A DNA stretch of 64,000 nucleotides, taken from NCBI GenBank assembly GCA_018398805.1, contig JAGFBZ010002020.1, forward strand, positions 434,001 to 498,000, in the 5' to 3' direction. Positions within the stretch are counted from its first letter, which is position 1. Each line of letters opens with the position of its first letter. Below are positions 62,426 through 64,000 of the stretch, in pieces. The notes beneath the pieces were generated by a model. The model made no database searches. It was not told the DNA's origin and saw only the letters and a list, made by a program, of their open reading frames with translations. This stretch comes from Hirundichthys speculiger (taxonomy: Eukaryota > Chordata > Actinopteri > Beloniformes > Exocoetidae). The position numbers and the translations under genes were made by a program.

Positions 62426-63982
62426 CAGTGGAGGAAATAAGTATTTGATCCCCTGCTGATTTTGGCAGTTGTTATACTAAGAAATAAATGAACGGTCTCA
62501 GACTTCTATGGCAGCTTTATTTTAACAGTTATAGAAAGAATACTGAAATAGAATTTGAGAAAATTACCTGAAATTGAAAATAAAAATTAATTAGCAAAAC
62601 ATGATCTAATACTTTGTGGCAAAACCCTTGTTGGCAAGCACAGCTGTCAGACGTTTCTTGTAGTTGCTTACTAGGTTTGCACACACATCAGGAGTCATTT
62701 TCGTCCACTCCTCTCTGCAGATCATCTCCAAATCCTGAAGGTTTTGAGGCTTGCGCTTGGAAACTTGCAGCTTCAGCTCTCTCCATAGATTTTCAATAGG
62801 ATGAAGGTCAGGAGACTGGCTAGGCCATTCCATGACCTTGATGTGCTTCTTCTGGAGCCACTCCTCTGTTTCCTTGGCTGTATGTTTTGGGTCGTTGTCA
62901 TGCTGGAAGACCCGTCCACGACCCATTTTCAATGTCCTTGTGGAGGCAAGGAGGTTGTCACCCAAGATTTTGCGGTACATGGCCCCGTTCATCTTCCCAT
63001 CGATGTGGTGAAGTTGACCTGTCCCCTTAGAAGAGAACCACCCCCAAAGCATAAGGCTTCCACCGCCATGCTTGACAGTAGGGATGGTGTTTTTGGGGTC
63101 ATATTCAGCATTTCTCTTCCTCCAAACACGTCGAGTTGATTTGAGGCCAGAGAGTTAAATTTTAGTCTCAACTGACCACAGCACCTTCTCCCAGTCTCTT
63201 TCTGAGTCATTAATATGTTCGTTGGCAAACCTGAGTCGGGCCTGGACGTGAGCCTTCTTGAGCATAGGGGCCTTGGACCGCTGCAGGATTTTAAACCATT
63301 GCGTCTCAGTGTATTACCAATAGTTTTCCTGGTGACTGTGGTCCCAGCTGCCTTGAGATCATTAACCAGCTCCTCTCGTGTAGTTCTCGGCTGATCTCTA
63401 ACCTTTCTCATGATCATTGAGACCCCACGAGGTGATATCTTCCATGGAGCTCCCAGCCTAGGTCGATTAACAGTCATGTTGTACTTCTTCTACTTCCGAA
63501 TAATTTCACCAACAATTGTCACCTTCTCATTCAGCTTCTTACTTATGGTTTTGTAGCCCATTCCAGCCTTGTGGAGTTCAACAACTTTGTCCCTGACATC
63601 TTTTGACAGTTCTTTAGTCTTGTCCATGGTGGAGATGGTGGAGTATTACTGAGTCTGTGGGCAGATGGCTTTTTATACAGGTGACAATTTTGGAACAGGT
63701 GTCTCTCATGCAGGTAATTACTTCAGTGAGATTAGGAGTATGCCAATGGTCTGTGGGAGCCAACACTGGTCAAGGTTGGTCGGGGATCAAATACTTATTT
63801 CCCTCAATGACTTGCAATTTAATTTAAATTTTTCATTTTGTGTAATTTTCTCAATTTTTTTTCAATATTCTTTCTATAACTGTTAAAATAAAGCTGCCAT
63901 AAAAATCTGAGACTGTTCATCTATTTCTTAGTATGAGAACTGCCAAAATCAGCGGGGGATCAAATACTTATTTTCTCCACTG
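62426..63982 (-). mobile_element. Full-length Tc1-like transposon (1557 bp)
   Basis: Inverted repeats of roughly 150 bp bound the element. The left begins CAGTGGAGGAAATAAG and the right is the complement of CAGTGGAGAAAATAAG. TA dinucleotides flank both ends (62424-62425 and 63983-63984), as Tc1/mariner insertion requires. The ends match each other well, which suggests a fairly recent copy. It lies upstream of saa, leaving about 650 bp between saa and the transposon. Confidence 0.93.
62606..63627 (-). pseudogene. Tc1-like transposase, broken
   Basis: Cut-and-paste DDE transposase. The start is the ATG at 63627..63625 and the stop is TAG at 62608..62606. The span of 1022 nt is not a multiple of three, so there is a net frameshift. 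In-frame stops are also seen near 63492 (after RK in the N-terminal DNA-binding part) and near 63160. Open blocks show the N-terminal HTH region ([16 protein letters not shown]), the catalytic strand [19 protein letters not shown] and [19 protein letters not shown] with the last acidic residue, ending KGFATKY. The element could move only with transposase supplied from elsewhere. Confidence 0.9.
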
Positions 63983-64000
63983 TAAATGTGCTACAAGTGG

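Noticed and set aside
62801..63139. Plus-strand open frame of 112 codons
   Set aside because: Antisense to the Tc1 transposase.

Overview
The window is eukaryotic, almost certainly from a teleost fish. It is AT-rich and littered with decayed transposons of families common in fish genomes: several Tc1-like families, hAT, pogo/Tigger-like MITEs, L2-like and other LINEs, solo LTRs and a very abundant fish dispersed repeat. It has no bacterial features: no operons, ribosome binding sites, CRISPR arrays or IS elements. All translations and alignments were done by eye, with no database search.

Only one host protein gene could be reconstructed with confidence. It is serum amyloid A (saa), an acute-phase apolipoprotein, on the minus strand at about 60.76-61.76 kb. 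It has four exons (the first non-coding), consensus splice sites, a 121-residue product carrying the SAA signature, a TATA box, and an upstream kappaB + C/EBP module. A 41-bp copy of that module lies exactly 290 bp further upstream.

Layout: 0-6.4 kb holds a hAT end, a weak LINE remnant, a long minus-strand L2-like LINE remnant (3.8-5.4 kb) and a solo LTR with 5-bp target-site duplications (5386-5973). 6.4-19 kb is mostly unassigned AT-rich DNA with a pogo/Tigger-like MITE (7.7 kb), a strong hairpin (8.7 kb), a LINE 3' fragment (12.3 kb), a THAP-like first exon of a transposon (13.5 kb), a dispersed repeat (15.3 kb) and an LTR end (17.3 kb). 19.4-36.4 kb has a hAT element with matching flanks, a Tc1 remnant (22.7 kb), a LINE endonuclease remnant (24.5 kb), a perfect palindromic estrogen-response-element sequence (26.8 kb), a hAT MITE (29.9 kb), a ZBED5-like hAT pseudogene (30.5 kb), a Tc1 remnant (32.2 kb) and a three-level nested LTR/MITE/LTR structure (35.1-36.4 kb). 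36-56 kb has a hAT element with a dispersed repeat inside it (37.8 kb), a Tc1 N-terminal fragment (42.7 kb), a nearly complete Tc1 copy (43.4-45.0 kb) and a Tc1 inserted in a LINE-tail repeat (52.9-54.4 kb). 55-57 kb is a mosaic of pogo-like, LINE and hAT-like pieces. 58.6-59.6 kb is GC/CpG-richer and may be the promoter and first exon of an unidentified gene. 60.3-64 kb contains saa between a Tc1 3' fragment and a full-length Tc1 copy (62.4-64.0 kb).

I found no wholly new biological system. The most useful leads are the duplicated inflammatory promoter module of saa, the perfect ERE palindrome, the nested insertions (which give relative ages) and two near-perfect hairpins. The long stretches between repeats show no coding signal that I can support.
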